Source: Calamus simplicifolius
Taxonomy: Eukaryota; Streptophyta; Magnoliopsida; Arecales; Arecaceae
Reading direction: 5' to 3'
DNA length: 64,000 nt
Assembly: GCA_900491605.1 (NCBI GenBank)
Contig: UESW01004555.1
Location: forward strand, 520,004 to 584,003
Below, one piece after another: positions 12,501 through 23,406 of this stretch. The stretch's first letter is position 1. Every line of letters begins with the position of its first letter. A program made the position numbers and the translations under genes. The notes under the pieces were generated by a model. It searched no databases, was not told the origin of the DNA, and saw only the letters and a program-made list of their open reading frames with translations.

Positions 12501-15500
12501 ATATGTCACCATCTCTCTAAAATTCATTTTTGCACATATACCAGCATTTCTCCACTATGATTCTTTCATGGTGCCATAAAAGCATTAATTTTTTTTTTGA
12601 AAAAAAAAATTGATTCGAGATCTTTCTTCATCACGAGGTTTGGCACTAGTTTGGTCCAAGTTGGCTTGTCCTGAACTAAAAAATTTAGGTTGGTTGTACA
12701 AACCTTGATAAAAAATAATAATTAAAAAAATGCACATACTACAATTATATTTAAAAAATACATATATTTATATAAAAGCAACAATGTGAGACAAAATAAT
12801 TTATACTTAATAATATAGCATCCAGCAAGAAGGTGAAATAGGTGAAGATGTGCTGATAATATATCTAATAGATCATGCCAATTTAATAAACAATTGTAAA
12901 TAAGTCATTTTGTGATCAGCTGTGGATGGTACATTCTACTTAACTCAACTCATCTAAGCCTTTTTCCAACTACATGGGGTCAACTACATGAATCTGCTTC
13001 CTTCACTCTGCTCTATTTAGGACCAAGTCGACATTCAAATTACAAATAGTTATATCTTTTTTAATTATTTTTTTCAATGTTAGTTTAGGTCTACCTCTAC
13101 CTCTATCTTTACCATGGATTATTAAAATATCACTCTTTCTAACTGGAGCATCTAGAGGTTTACGTTGTATATGTCCAAACCATCGCAATCGATTTTCTCT
13201 CATTTTATCTTCAATTGGGGCTACTCCTTCCATTTCCCTTATATGTTTATTTCTAATTCTATCTTTTAAAGTTTTACCACATATCCATCTTAACATGCGC
13301 ATTTCTGTTATACTTAATTTATTCATATGTTTCAATATTGCCCAACACTCTGTTCCATATAACATGGCTGGCCTAATAGCGGATTTATAAAATTTTTCTT
13401 TCAATTTTAATAGGATCATCGGTCATACAATACTTCCGAAGCACTCCTCCACTTAATCCATCCTGCTTTAACTCTATGATTCACATCTTCATCTATTCAC
13501 CTTCTTGCTAGATAATTGATCCCAAATACCTAAATTTTTCACTCCTTAATATCTCTTGGCTTGCAATCTTCACTGTTTCTTTATTTGTATTTCTACTCCC
13601 ACTAAAATTACATTTCATATATTCAGTTTTAGTTCTACTAATCTTGACTGTTTTATAAAATTTTCTTTTCAACTTGGTAGATATTTTAAGATCACAAAAT
13701 ATTTCAGTTGCACCTCTTTATGTTGTAAAGCCTTGTAAGATGGGTAAGATAATTTGTGTGACAAATGAAAAGCATATTCTCTCCTTGGAAGACAAACTTC
13801 TTCTAGTCCCTCTCCCTATTGGCCTTCTTGATGAATGCCTAGAAGCCAGGTGACTTTCCTCAATAATTCTTGTCAGGAAATAGTACATAACTTCTGCTAG
13901 GTTGTGTTTCCTAATCATCTTCAGCTCAATATTAATTCCACCTCTAGCATCAGTCAGTTGTCATAGCCTACATCATCATGAGAGGTGGTCTTCATGACTG
14001 GGTACAAATAAAGAAACAACTGCAACAATTGTGATAATGCTTTGCACAATTATGAATCTATTGATTATGATGATGCTCCTCAAAATTCGAAGGAAGAAAA
14101 AACAAAAGCCAAAAACCTATTACCGAAAGATGTTGAAATGACACCATGTCCTTACAACATCAAGTGTTTGCAAGGAAAAAAAATCGTCATGCATTCGACT
14201 AGACCACTGGTCGATGATGAGATACTAATGTAATTGATCTATTACACATTTTCACACAAGAAGCATGAAACACTTCTATCATCAATACATATATCTTGTT
14301 CACAACCAACCAATGCCACACTTCTTGATTTTATCATAGTTTTATTGCCATCCAAGATTTTGAAGGTCCTTATGTCCCAGTCAATCTCCAATCAGCCAAC
14401 AGGAATTTTTTTTTTTTTGGATGGAAGCATGGATATAATAAAATACGGAATCCCCTCTAAATAACAATGATGGCTTAGAGGTTAAAGAAAAAATCAAAAA
14501 ATTGACATAGTGAAACACAGGTATTGGATTACATCAAATTCTTAAAGCTTCTAAGGGAAATAAAAACTAAAGGATGAGCTCCCATCAAAGGAGAGTTTTA
14601 AATCAAAGGCATCCATGTAGAGTACCTAAAGTCAAATCAACCCAAGACAAAAAGAATTACAGCAAGGTCAAATCTTGATAAAGTGACATTTGTGATGCAG
14701 TGTTTTCTAGAGATTTTTCCATCTCATCATGACCATGCATAAGCACTATTGTGAGAGGTTAAATTTGAGTTAGTATCTTTTCCTTCTGAAAGTTCCTCCT
14801 TTGGAAACTTGATGAGTCTTTTTTATGCATAGGTGTCACTTTTCCATCGTTTTGTAGCCATTATTAGCAAGCATCTGCTAATAAATAGAAAGGCTATGAG
14901 AAGGTTAAGGTTGAAGGAAGTTGGTGAATGAATGAAGAAAAAAATTCACTTTTGAAGATGGATTTTTCTTCTAGTTATGATTTCTTGTAGCCTTTGGAGT
15001 AGTTTCTTCTTTTCTTTTCTTGGTTGATTTCCTGAAGGAAAGAGTATATTTTCTATTAGCTCTTGCTTTACCATCTCTCCAACTCAAGTTGGCACCACTT
15101 TTGGCATCAATGTCAATGACCCAGGATAAAGATTTAAAAGATAACGGACATTGTGCCTAAGAAAGCCACAATGGCAGCAGCCAAAATAAAGCTCAATATT
15201 TCAAAATGCAAATTGCCATATTGGCAGCAAAATAAAGCATATAGACAACGACCAAGGATGTTTTCATTTAAAAAAGAAAAGAAAAGAAAAAGAAAAAGAA
15301 ATGTAAAGCAACAAGAAAACTAAAAGAAATCAAGGAAATTTCAAGGGGAAAAAGATCACTTAGGAGAACTCTATCACATTTAATTAAGGTACAAGACTGT
15401 TAGCTAATAAATTATATGTTCTCCCTAGATATTATAGAAGAGTATTACTGGATAACTAAAAAAACATGGTAAATAATGCAATTAATGCAACAAGCAAATG

Positions 15501-18500
15501 TACCAATGCTGAACATGTAATGAAATGTAACTAATTAAGAATTATTGGAGCCTATAGGTTGCAAATAAGCTGTTTGGGCATTAATGAGAAAGACATACAA
15601 TTCACAATTCTGTCAGTTTATGAAGCAAGGTAAATTTTATTGTCAAAAAAAAATATATAACTTCTAAACTGGCAATAATTTTCAATTTTATGAGTATATG
15701 TTCTATGGTTCAGAGGCATACATGTTCTTCTTTATGAGTATAAGTTACTTCAAGATTTCCACTTTCTGTAGCAACCCAAACCTGCACAGACAATTAAAAG
15801 GGTAAACAATGGTCAGTCCTGATGATTGGGTGCCAGTAACCATAGAAAAGAGGTGATGGGCCAAATTAAGTGATTAAAAATAAATATACCAAAAAATTCA
15901 CACCTTTATTGTGTGGTCCAGCGAACAAGATAATAAAAATTGATTCCAACAAAGTACTGACATAACAACCGATGTATGGTCAGTAAGGGTCTGGATGCAC
16001 TGTAAAGTAGCAAGGTCCCATACCTGAAAGATATATCAAATATTTACAAAATTAAACAAAGCATTTCTTATGTTAATAAAGTAAATAAAAAATCAGGAAA
16101 GTTGGCAAAGGAGAATCTTGTTTTGATGTAGGAACAATGTCTTGCACATCAAAATCAACAACCAATGGCACATAGTTGGCACATCATCTTGCATCGCTCA
16201 ACTATCATAATGTTCTAGACATCAACCTCTTCTATAGCAGGAGGGCGATACAAATTCTAATTTCTTCCTTGAGAGCAAAAGTTCAGAAAAGACACTGTTT
16301 AGGAATTTTTTAAAAAAAAGAAAAAAAAGAAAAATTAGATTATCCTGATGATTGAAACCAACATGATAAACCAAAGTCAAATACGTAAACCAAGTTCATT
16401 TAGTTGTTATGTTAACCCATGCAAACTAAGCTTCGTTATATTGATATGGGTATCATATCAATACCTTATTGATATGGCACAGTATGGTATGGTATAGTTT
16501 CCATACAAACATCGGGTTAAGAAACCTCCAAAATTGGGTGATATGAGTTAGTACAGCATGAAACTGGTTGGTCCCACCTAGTATAGACATGTTCAACCCG
16601 TGCACCATATCAACCCTCCGCATCATGCATGGTGCAATATACCCAGCACCACATATCAATACGGTGGTGCACTTTGATGCAAACTAATATTATAGTAGCC
16701 AGATGGTGCAATATATGTCCAACCTGCTGATATTGCAACTACATAATCTTTAAAAAACAATAAAATATTAAGAGGAATAGGTGCTGTTGAGAAATTTATT
16801 CTACATTACATTTGATGGTCACAGTAGATTCAAGATTTTATGACAACTAGATGTGGGAACCTCAATGTTGTCAAAGGTGCGCTTTAGATGCTAAGAATTA
16901 AGCACTTTTTATGCCCTCAGACGTGAGGTGTAAGGCACCAAGTTAGGCATTTCTTGTATCGTAGGCAAAGTGCCTTCTTCTAAGAGCACATAAAGCAATA
17001 AAAAGCATGCACTTTTAATCTGATTTGAAATGCAAGTACACATTTTTTTCATAATTTATCTTTGCAATATTTTTTTAAGTCTATCATATTTATTAAATTG
17101 TGTTGACTTTATAATATATTATTTCATACACAATTATTTTTTAATCCTATAGAAAAGCTAAAAATTAAAAGACAAAAGATGAAACACGAAATATTATGCT
17201 ATCATCTACCAAGCAAGAGAAGGAAAATATTAAGGACCTACATATTTCGGCTAAAAAAAAGAAGACTTTTCATTAAGCTAATAGGTTAAATATATCACTA
17301 TTATAATTTTTTGTCTTGTTGGTATTATATGTTATAAATCTTATTATATATGTTATTTTATCATTTATTTTAAAATTATGAACCTCGCTTTGTTCAAACG
17401 AACGCCTGCGCTTTTTGCCCTAAACCTAAGCTGCAAGAGCCTTTTACACTTAAATACGTCTGATGCTTTTAATAACATTACGAACTCCTAAACGCATGAC
17501 CTTATCAAGACCAGATTATAGTATGTAGTAGAACGATTTTGATGATTTTCATGCAAGCAGCATCATAATTATCAACCTATTAAATGGAATGCATCAAACT
17601 CAATTTTAAACATATTGCATTTAAATATAATATAAACTTGGTGAATTATAAAATTCTTACTTTTATGGTATGATCCATTGAGCCAGAGAAAAGCTTCATT
17701 GCTCCCACAACTAATGAAACAACAGCAAGTTGATGACCGCTAAGACATGCTGCTGGTTCAAAGCAGTTCCCTACAGCACTGAACTTCCACACTAATATTC
17801 GTCCGTCCTGCAGCAGAGAGGAGAAAGACAAAGGATTTTCTTTCAAGCACGTGCCACAAGTTAACTTGTACGGTTCATATACACTTATCTCCACACAAAC
17901 ATGAGATAAGATTTTAGAAGGAAATGGAGATACCTGTGTCCCCGCAAAGAGCATCTCACTACCAGCAACCAAAGAATACACTTGTCCAGTAGGTCCACTG
18001 AGGCTTAGATCAGCTGCGGTTTGAGTGTTCCATGCCTACATGACCACCAAAGCAAATTTGAAACAGTTGAAACAACGCTCACCACCAGGCAAACACAACC
18101 GTCCACATCCAAGCAAAACACTACCGTGATTCAAATGCAAGCAGAGCGATACATGAAACACAAATTTCAAGCTTTTCCAACAAAAAGTAAGAAATAAAAT
18201 ATATTAAAAAAATCTCACCTTAACAGCATTGGGAATACCGACAAATACCCATGGCCCCTCGCTGATCATGCAACCAACTTCGCCTCCCATATTAACGGCC
18301 CCGACACACTATCACATACACATTATGATTAAATTCCAATCTTCCACAGCTAAACGGTACCAAGAGAAATTATACCTGCCCGGTCTCGCAATCCCAAACC
18401 CGAACGGATTCATCTTTGCTTCCTGAATACAACTTGTCTGACCCCGATGGAAGCGCAATTCCTGTAATCACCTGCCATTATAACCTTTTTATCAAACCAC

Positions 18501-19032
18501 TAAAGACCGCAAAAGATTCAAGTCAAAAACACATGACCCAAGTAGAAAAGAAGCATAAGGAGGCAAAGAAAACCACCTTCTGGTGCCCCTGAAGAGGGGT
18601 CAACAGAGAGAAGCTATCACTGATGGACCATGAGTGCAAGAACCGGCAACTCTCCCCGTACGTACAATTCCCGGCCAGAAAGTAGTTGCAGACCTTGTCC
18701 GTCGCCCTGGTGGGGATGCGCCCCGCCGCCCCTCCCCCCCGCCCCTTCCCCCACTTCGAAGGGGGGCCAGGATTTGCGCTGCTGCTGCTGCCGCCGCCGC
18801 CGCCGCTAGGGTTCCGCCACACTAGGCCCTGGTGTGCCCGCTTCGGCGCAGCACCATCTGGCGCCGCCGGCAGCTCGCTGTGAAGGAAAGGGCAGGGGTG
18901 GCGGTTGCACCGCCCCGCCCGCCAGTGGTAGCAGACCTTGTTGGCCCGGTCCGGGACCGCCGCCGTTGCGGAGGAACCCACCCTTTGGTGCACTCTCTTG
19001 TTGCCATACCGGTCCGCCGTCTCGATGTCCAT
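9541..19032 (-). CDS. ZFWD protein: two CCCH zinc fingers plus WD40 repeats (nine exons)
   Basis: Exons (plus coordinates, gene order): 18577-19032, 18376-18471, 18219-18308, 17934-18035, 17661-17807, 15904-16023, 15722-15781, 9767-9864, 9541-9682. Together they give 1,311 bp, or 436 codons plus TGA. All introns are GT-AG, and the first seven fall between codons. CCCH fingers lie at residues 34-51 (CYHWRAGRCNRHPCPFLH) and 115-133 (CNYFLAGNC...CRFLH), separated by a Gly/Ser-rich linker. WD40 blades run from about residue 148 to the end (GSKDESVRVWD, GRILVWKF, GSMDHTIKVWDL, SCSLDHTIKVWV, CNDNSVRLYDLPS, GDGTGELKVWKW). Length and order match plant ZFWD proteins, which are thought to bind RNA and partner proteins; the exact role is not visible here. 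I chose ATG 19,032 (MDIETADRYGNKR); an in-frame ATG at 19,056 would add eight residues. No lesion was seen. Confidence 0.93.
11139..11445. mobile_element. Inverted-repeat element, MITE-like
   Basis: GGCAACAAAGTATAAAGTAC near 11,210 pairs with GTACTGGCATATATATTGTTGCC near 11,377-11,400 on the opposite strand. Flanking CAATTGA motifs are also mirrored. The interior is non-coding and AT-rich. This fits an old non-autonomous DNA transposon; the exact ends are uncertain. Confidence 0.35.
12944..13680 (-). mobile_element. RTE-clade LINE, 5'-truncated 3' portion with pol fragment
   Basis: Read on the minus strand, the sequence contains the end of an RTE-type polymerase: SRTKTEYMKCNF, EILRSEKFRYLGSII, DEDVNHRVKAGWIKWRSAS, KFYKSAIRPAMLYGTECWA, EMRMLRWICGKT, IREMEGVAPIEDKMRENRLR and WFGHIQRKPLDAPVR. 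The order matches plant RTE elements. An internal stop after GSII and a frame change before KFYKSAIRP show it is dead. The 3' end, beside CTCAACTCATCTAAGCC on the plus strand, matches a second tail at 53.5 kb. Confidence 0.82.
15782..15903 (-). other. ZFWD intron 6
   Basis: A 122-bp GT-AG intron between exons 6 and 7. It begins GTGTGAATTTT and ends TCTGTGCAG on the minus strand. Confidence 0.8.
16434..16690. repeat. Dispersed repeat with GGTATGGTATAG motif
   Basis: The block is rich in GATATGG, GGTATGGTATAG and CATATCAATAC runs. A similar block with ATGGTATACCATATCG and GTACCGTAC occurs at about 51,960-52,150. Both look like decayed members of one interspersed family, but no termini or coding sequence are visible. 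Confidence 0.3.
16862..17490. mobile_element. Possible non-autonomous DNA element with imperfect inverted ends
   Basis: The left end reads CAATGTTGTCAAAGGTGCGC and the right end, on the other strand, reads GTAATGTTATTAAAAGCATC. Both ends are followed inward by GC-richer sequence (GTGAGGTGTAAGGCACC; TTAGGGCAAAAAGCGC) around an AT-rich core. This suggests an old inverted-repeat transposon in the intron. No target duplication was seen. Confidence 0.3.
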
Positions 19033-19062
19033 ATCAAGATGAGAAGGCAGATTCAAGAAAAA

Positions 19063-19071
19063 AACCCTAGA
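19063..19071 (-). promoter_or_regulatory. Telo-box in the ZFWD 5' leader
   Basis: AAAACCCTAG on the plus strand (CTAGGGTTTT on the gene strand) sits about 30 bp upstream of the start codon. Telo-boxes are common in leaders and promoters of plant genes for RNA handling and translation. Function here is inferred only. Confidence 0.4.
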
Positions 19072-19326
19072 ACGGTAAACCTTTCGGGATTGAGGTGCAG
19101 AGAGGATGGAGGATTAATCAAGAAAGGGTGGCGATAGATTCCGGCGATCGAGGTCAAGAAGGTAGAGGGAGATCAGCGGGCGAGGGATATTGGGGAGAAT
19201 CCAAAAGGAGAGGATCTGAGAACCCGCGCCCTCTCTTTCTTTATCGTCTTCTCCCTCTCTCTCCGATGATTGTCGAGAGAGATGGAAAAGAAGGAAGTGA
19301 AGAGAGGCGAGCGAAACCCTTGCCTT

Positions 19327-19334
19327 CTTTTATA
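19327..19334 (-). promoter_or_regulatory. TATA box of the ZFWD gene
   Basis: TATAAAAG on the minus strand lies about 295 bp upstream of the ATG. Transcription would begin near 19,300, giving a leader of about 270 bp that is purine/pyrimidine-biased and includes the telo-box. Confidence 0.55.
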
Positions 19335-19339
19335 TTTAG

Positions 19340-20040
19340 ACGCCGCCTCCCTGGCCTGTGGTAATCCGACTCCCCGTCGGAGTGTCGCGCTGGCGCGCTG
19401 CCCTTTCGCCGTCGCTCGTCTTAGGTGACTCTTCTGCGGGTCGCTACAACGGGTCAAGACGGCCCTTTTAACGGCCGCTTGACCGTCACGGCGCATGCTC
19501 GCGACCGGCGTTACTCGCCATCGCACGCGCGACGCCCCAAACTAGTAACATTTTTGTTATATTATAATTTTAATCATTAATGAGAACAAACCCAAGTATT
19601 TCCTGGCACGTTACCCGTGCACGGTGTAAATTTTTTTTAATATATTTATAACAAATAATATAATTTAGAAAAATCTAAATTCATAAATAATTTTTAATAT
19701 GTCAGCCATTTAAATAAATACATTCAAAAGATTTATAAATCAAAATATAACATCTATATAATTATTCAATTTATGCACTATACAATTATTAGAAACATTT
19801 TTTTGATTAAAAATCAATTGATAATTAAAATAGATTCTTCTGAATTGAAAGGCAAAGTCAAAAATGATTAGGTAAAAGGCAATTTATATGCACCGGCCGT
19901 TAAAGTTCTTGCACTACTTAAAACAACTATCGGCTTTAGCTAGTTGCTTAGAATGAAGATCGTAATGTGCATTTCCAATCCTCTAGCTAGAGTTTTGAAA
20001 TTATTTGATAGCATAGTTCTATTGGCTGAGCTATATCGAT
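19340..20040. other. Upstream region of ZFWD and AT-rich spacer
   Basis: The first 200 bp is GC-rich with many CpGs, as expected for the proximal promoter. Beyond about 19,550 composition turns AT-rich, and no gene or repeat is recognised. Confidence 0.45.
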
Positions 20041-20300
20041 GACCTGGGTGGGATTTTACTTAGATGTATTCAAATTTGGAGCATCCCAAGTTTAGTTAGG
20101 AGATTCACTTGCAATTGTCAATTGGATTAATAATTTACACCATCTTTATGGCAACCAGTTCCTTATTAAAAAGAGCTATAGTTGTTTAAGCAGTCCTTAT
20201 GGGCTCTCAAAGTTACTCATATTCAAAGGAAAGGGAATTAGGTAGCTAATTAGGTGGCAAATGCTGCTACTCCGTTTAATTTTTATTTTGAGGAAGGTAT
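20040..20300 (+). pseudogene. Stranded LINE-type RNase H fragment
   Basis: From 20,099 the frame reads GDSLAIVNWINNLHHLYGNQ, the block around the third catalytic aspartate of plant RVT_3-type RNase H. Downstream, with frame breaks, HIQRKGN and a VANAATP-like stretch resemble the end of that domain. A sequence near 20,380, CCTTGTACCCGAAAAG, resembles LINE 3' ends. No reverse transcriptase precedes it, so it is a truncated retroelement or domain remnant. Confidence 0.5.
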
Positions 20301-20597
20301 TATATTATCTATTTAGTTGTAATTTGTTCTAATGCTGCAAGAATCTCCTGCATTAAATTTTGATTTAGGTTGCCCCTTGTACCCGAAAAGTGCTTAATAC
20401 AATAATTAGGTCAAAAAGAGGTCAAGTTAAATTGTTAGCTCAAACTTAATTAATTTATTAAATAGATCAAAAATATAAATTCAAACTCCAGATTTTTAGT
20501 AATCAAATAATTTGACTCATATAATCCATATGATAATATGGGTTGACCAAGTCAAATAAGTTTCAAATAAGTAAAATAGATCTTAACCGTGCTAAAT

Positions 20598-20602
20598 GGA
20601 GT
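20598..20602. repeat. Target-site duplication GGAGT, left copy
   Basis: GGAGT directly precedes the left LTR and is repeated at 24,581-24,585 after the right LTR, giving the 5-bp duplication expected for gypsy integration. Confidence 0.85.
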
Positions 20603-20920
20603 TGTTGCCGCCGGGATCCGTCCTCCGACTCGGGCGCGGTCGATCTCCGGAAAGAGGGGGGTGCGGCGGACCTGCAAAAGAAGTCCACACGCGGAGGGAC
20701 GCTGGGGTTGGTCCTCCGCGGAAGACCCTCCGACGCTCAAGTCAGTGGGGAAGGAATCGGCGATCAACCAGATAATGAGGAGGTGGATCTCTCCGGGAGG
20801 CCTCTCCGGGGGGTGGCCAATCGGAGGCTCCAAAAAAGAGGAGGAGAGCGAGAGATAGAGGTGTGTGCACAGAGCTGCGTGCGTCCAGGGGCGCGTACCT
20901 GAGGGAATCTGCCAATCTGA

Positions 20921-20928
20921 TATTTATA
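20921..20928 (-). promoter_or_regulatory. LTR TATA box
   Basis: TATAAATA on the minus strand lies in the LTR, downstream of the U3 tandem array in element orientation. The same motif sits at 23,728-23,735 in the other LTR. Confidence 0.5.
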
Positions 20929-21230
20929 GACTGTCACCTGGGGGACTTGAGCATCTTCTGGAGGGTTCTGAGGTTGTTACGATACGGGGGTAGACAGAAT
21001 CAGGCCGTCGTGAGGTCGTTAGAATCCACGCCTTGTCTGTTAAGGGATCGACGGCTGGGAGAGCTCTTCGATGTCTTGGGATCTGGGCGAGTAGACTTGA
21101 GGCGGTTACAATAGGTCTTAGGCCACGTCTCAACATGATTCCCTGCTCAGGGAGCGGTTCGGGTAGACTTGAGCTTTCCCGCGTCAGGTTCCGCGGAGGT
21201 AGACGTCGGGGCGTGGATCGTTGGGTATAA

Positions 21231-21662
21231 GCGAGCTACGAAAGCCCGGAGGAGGCCGAGCTAGGGAAGCCCGGAGGAGGCCGAGCTAGGGAAGCCCGGA
21301 GGAGACCGAGCTAGGAAGCCGCCCGGAGGAGGCCGAGCTAGGGAAGCCCGGAGGAGACCGAGCTATGGAAGCCCGGAGGAGACCGAGCTATGGAAGCCCG
21401 GAGGAGGTCGAGCTACGGAGGCCCGGGGGAGGCCGGGCTAGGGAAGCCCGGAGGAGGCCGAGCTACGGAAGCCCGGGGGAGGCCGAGCCACAGAAGCCCG
21501 GGGGAGGCCGAGCTACGGAAGCCCGGAGGAGGCCGAGCTAGGAAGCCCGGAGGAGGCCGAGCTAGGGAAGCCCGGAGGAGACCGAGCTACAGAAGCCCGG
21601 GGGAGGCCGGGCTAGGGAAGCCCGGGGGAGGCCGAGCTACGGAGGCCCGGGGAAGGCCGCGG
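21231..21662. repeat. 24-bp tandem array in U3 (about 18 units)
   Basis: The unit is close to GAAGCCCGGAGGAGGCCGAG plus CTAG, with variants GGGGGAGG and GGAGACC. The array lies in U3, upstream of the LTR TATA box in element orientation. There are no unique spacers between units. Open frames through it (for example 21,390-21,704) are translation artefacts. Confidence 0.85.
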
Positions 21663-21722
21663 GAGGTCAGCCTTAGCCGCCTCGCACGGATATCAATGCA
21701 ATGACGATTTTACCCCCCAACA

Positions 21723-21738
21723 CATGCCCTCCACTCCC
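21723..21738 (-). other. Polypurine tract of the compact element
   Basis: GGGAGTGGAGGGCATG on the minus strand directly abuts the 3' LTR, where plus-strand DNA synthesis would be primed. Equivalent tracts lie at 33,612 and 35,686 in the larger element. Confidence 0.7.
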
Positions 21739-22026
21739 TAGTTCGAAGCGTAGGTTCGGGCGTAGGGAGTATAAGTTCAAGTGGCGCGCTCTGGATGGGA
21801 CGTTTCGACTTAAACAATCCGGGCAATGATGCCCTAATTAATGCGATAGGGCCATTGTACCTTCGGGGGTAAGGTTCCTCCATTATCGACGGTTGAGATT
21901 GCGCTACACCTCGAATTCCGATCGATCGGGTGTTTGTCGAGGCGGTTCCGGACGCTTTGAATGAGACGCCCCGCTCCCTAGGGCGGTTCCTTAGCGGAGA
22001 AGCGAAGTGACGACCGCCCCCACACA

Positions 22027-22037
22027 CATATATATAG
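22027..22037 (+). promoter_or_regulatory. TATA-like sequence before the antisense gene
   Basis: CACACACATATATATAGGCG places a TATATATA-type box about 105-115 bp upstream of the ATG at 22,142. It suggests the antisense gene has its own promoter. The two copies in the larger element lack an obvious equivalent. Confidence 0.4.
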
Positions 22038-22141
22038 GCGTATTGTGCATGCGCGCTTGGCGTTTTCTCGTTTTGCCTCCAAGTGGGTTTCGGTCTTTCA
22101 TCTTCTCCGACGCTCATTGCTTTCATCTGATACTTCTTTCA

Positions 22142-23066
22142 ATGGCGATGAGCCCTGACGACGTGGCCTCAGAAATCGTCGCTGAGGATCTAGGGAGGAT
22201 TCATCAGAGGTATGGTCTGCCCATGGATGTGGTTTTGCGGGTGCCGGGACTTGAAGATAGGGTTACCCGGGACTTGGAGTCTGGAGTATTCGTCTATGAG
22301 GACAGTTTTAAGGCGGGTCTTCGTTTCCCTCTCCATCCCTTGGTGAAGGAGATCATGACCCACTACAACATCTGTCCATCGATGGTGGCCCCAAACAGTT
22401 GGCGGAACATCGTCGGATTCATCTCGATGTGTCACCAGATCCAAATCGTTGCGACTCTCCCCCTTTTTCGCACCTGTTATCACCTAACTCCCGGGCGGAA
22501 ATCGGAGTGGACCTCCATCGGGCCCCGGAGGTCTTTTAATGTCATTGCGGATAAGCTCTCTTCCATCAAGGGGTGGAAGAGTCGATTCGTGATTGCGGAG
22601 GGGAACATCGGTTCCGATTTCCCTCGACGATGGGAGGAAGTTGCGAGGGATGCGGAGACGCATCCGGCCTTATCGGCGCAGGAGGAGAGGGACCTGGATG
22701 TCCTTCGCAATGGACAGACGTTTTCGGCTAACGACCTGTTATCGGAGGGAGCTCTCTTTGCAGCCGGGCTCAGCCCTTTGGATCCTCAAGGTGGGTTTCT
22801 TTTTGCGTTGTGTATTTTTTCCGATTACTGCGTGTGGGTTTGAACGTGTGAACTCCGGTTTGACAGCCACGAGGTTGGCGTTGTCGAGTCTCTCTAAGAG
22901 GAAGAGAGGGAAGCGTCCTGGGGAAGGTAGTGGAGCGGACAGCGGCCGACCCAAAAAGAGGGGCCACACATCCGCAAAGAGCCCGCCGGACGCTGGAGCA
23001 GCCGCTACAGAGGCAGCCGCTACAGGGGTGCCTGGGCGAAGGAGGATACGGGGAGGGCGGCCGTAG
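22142..23066 (+). CDS. Antisense 'putative gypsy-type transposon' protein, truncated
   Basis: It reads opposite to the host element. Exon 1 (22,142-22,790) encodes MAMSPDDVASEIVAEDLGR, then YEDSFKAGLRFPLHPLVKEI, YNICPSMVAPNSWRNIVGF and FVIAEGNIGSDFPRRWEEV, the domain named putative gypsy-type transposon or transposase_28 (Pfam PF04195) in plants. A GT-AG intron (22,791-22,866) leads to a basic Lys/Arg-rich exon ending at TAG 23,064-23,066. The long copy at 36.1-39.0 kb continues into coiled-coil exons, so this copy is C-terminally shortened. Exon 1 is uninterrupted here, unlike the other two copies. Biochemical function is unknown. Confidence 0.7.
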
Positions 23067-23406
23067 CGCCCGAACCTCTTGTCTTGGAGATTTCAGATAG
23101 TTCGGATGAGGCTCCGCTGGTTCATCCGATCGCGCCTCCCTTGAAGAGGAACTCGTGACGTATCCAGTGGAGGCGGCCGTAGCGGAGGGGTCCATCGCCC
23201 CCGTGGAGTCGCCACTGGCTCCAGCGGAGAGGGGGAGGAGACAGCCGCAGCGGAAGAAGTCCGGGAGGGGCCCCTGCTTGGCCTATCCGCTGGGGAATCC
23301 GGCAGCAGTGAGGTTGGGCCGTCCTCGATGGGTCAAGAGGCGGTTCAGACTGAGACCTCGGGGGAGCCCACGGAGGGGCCGCAGGTGGTGGCTACTGGAG
23401 AGGGCG
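23067..23406 (+). other. Decayed continuation of the antisense gene up to the right LTR
   Basis: After the stop, another frame reads LVLEISDSSDEAPLVHP, matching LVVEIVDSPDEAPLE of the long copy at about 37,100. Acidic Ser/Glu-rich sequence continues to 23,406, where the LTR begins exactly. This is the remains of exon 2 with frame breaks. Confidence 0.55.

Larger units (their letters stand above)
9865..15721 (-). other. ZFWD intron 7 (5.9 kb), repeat-loaded
   Basis: This intron separates the exon ending KEEH from the exon starting GVLALRG. At 5,857 bp it is far longer than the next largest (intron 5, 1.6 kb); the other six are 67-183 bp. It contains an inverted-repeat element near 11.2-11.4 kb, an RTE-clade LINE fragment at 12.9-13.7 kb, and homopolymer tracts at 12,592-12,609 and 14,409. 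Other open frames inside show no recognisable domain. Confidence 0.8.
16024..17660 (-). other. ZFWD intron 5 (1.6 kb) with dispersed repeats
   Basis: A GT-AG intron between the exon ending DHTIK and the exon starting VWDLATLQ. It contains two unrelated repeat-like blocks, listed separately, and no coding frame of note. Confidence 0.8.
20603..21722 (-). repeat. Left (3') LTR of the compact element
   Basis: 1,120 bp, starting TGTTGCCGCC and ending CCCCCCAACA. It contains a minus-strand TATA box at 20,921-20,928 and a 24-bp tandem array at 21,231-21,662. Outside the array it differs from the right LTR by only about three substitutions and one 3-bp indel by eye. Confidence 0.88.

Noticed and set aside
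14042..14464. Two adjacent plus-strand frames (63 and 76 codons)
   Set aside because: They lie in the long ZFWD intron on the opposite strand, have no domain, and are separated by a stop.
18634..19137. Several overlapping plus-strand frames opposite the ZFWD first exon
   Set aside because: They are shadows of a GC-rich exon whose minus-strand frame has two clear CCCH fingers and correct splice sites.
20543..20902. 119-codon plus-strand frame, repeated in the other LTR
   Set aside because: It crosses the LTR edge and has no family similarity; in the LTR it is antisense to the expected transcript.
21390..21704. 104-codon frame rich in Arg/Gly/Pro (and a similar one at 24,219-24,470)
   Set aside because: It is only the 24-bp array translated; a multiple-of-three period keeps the frame open.
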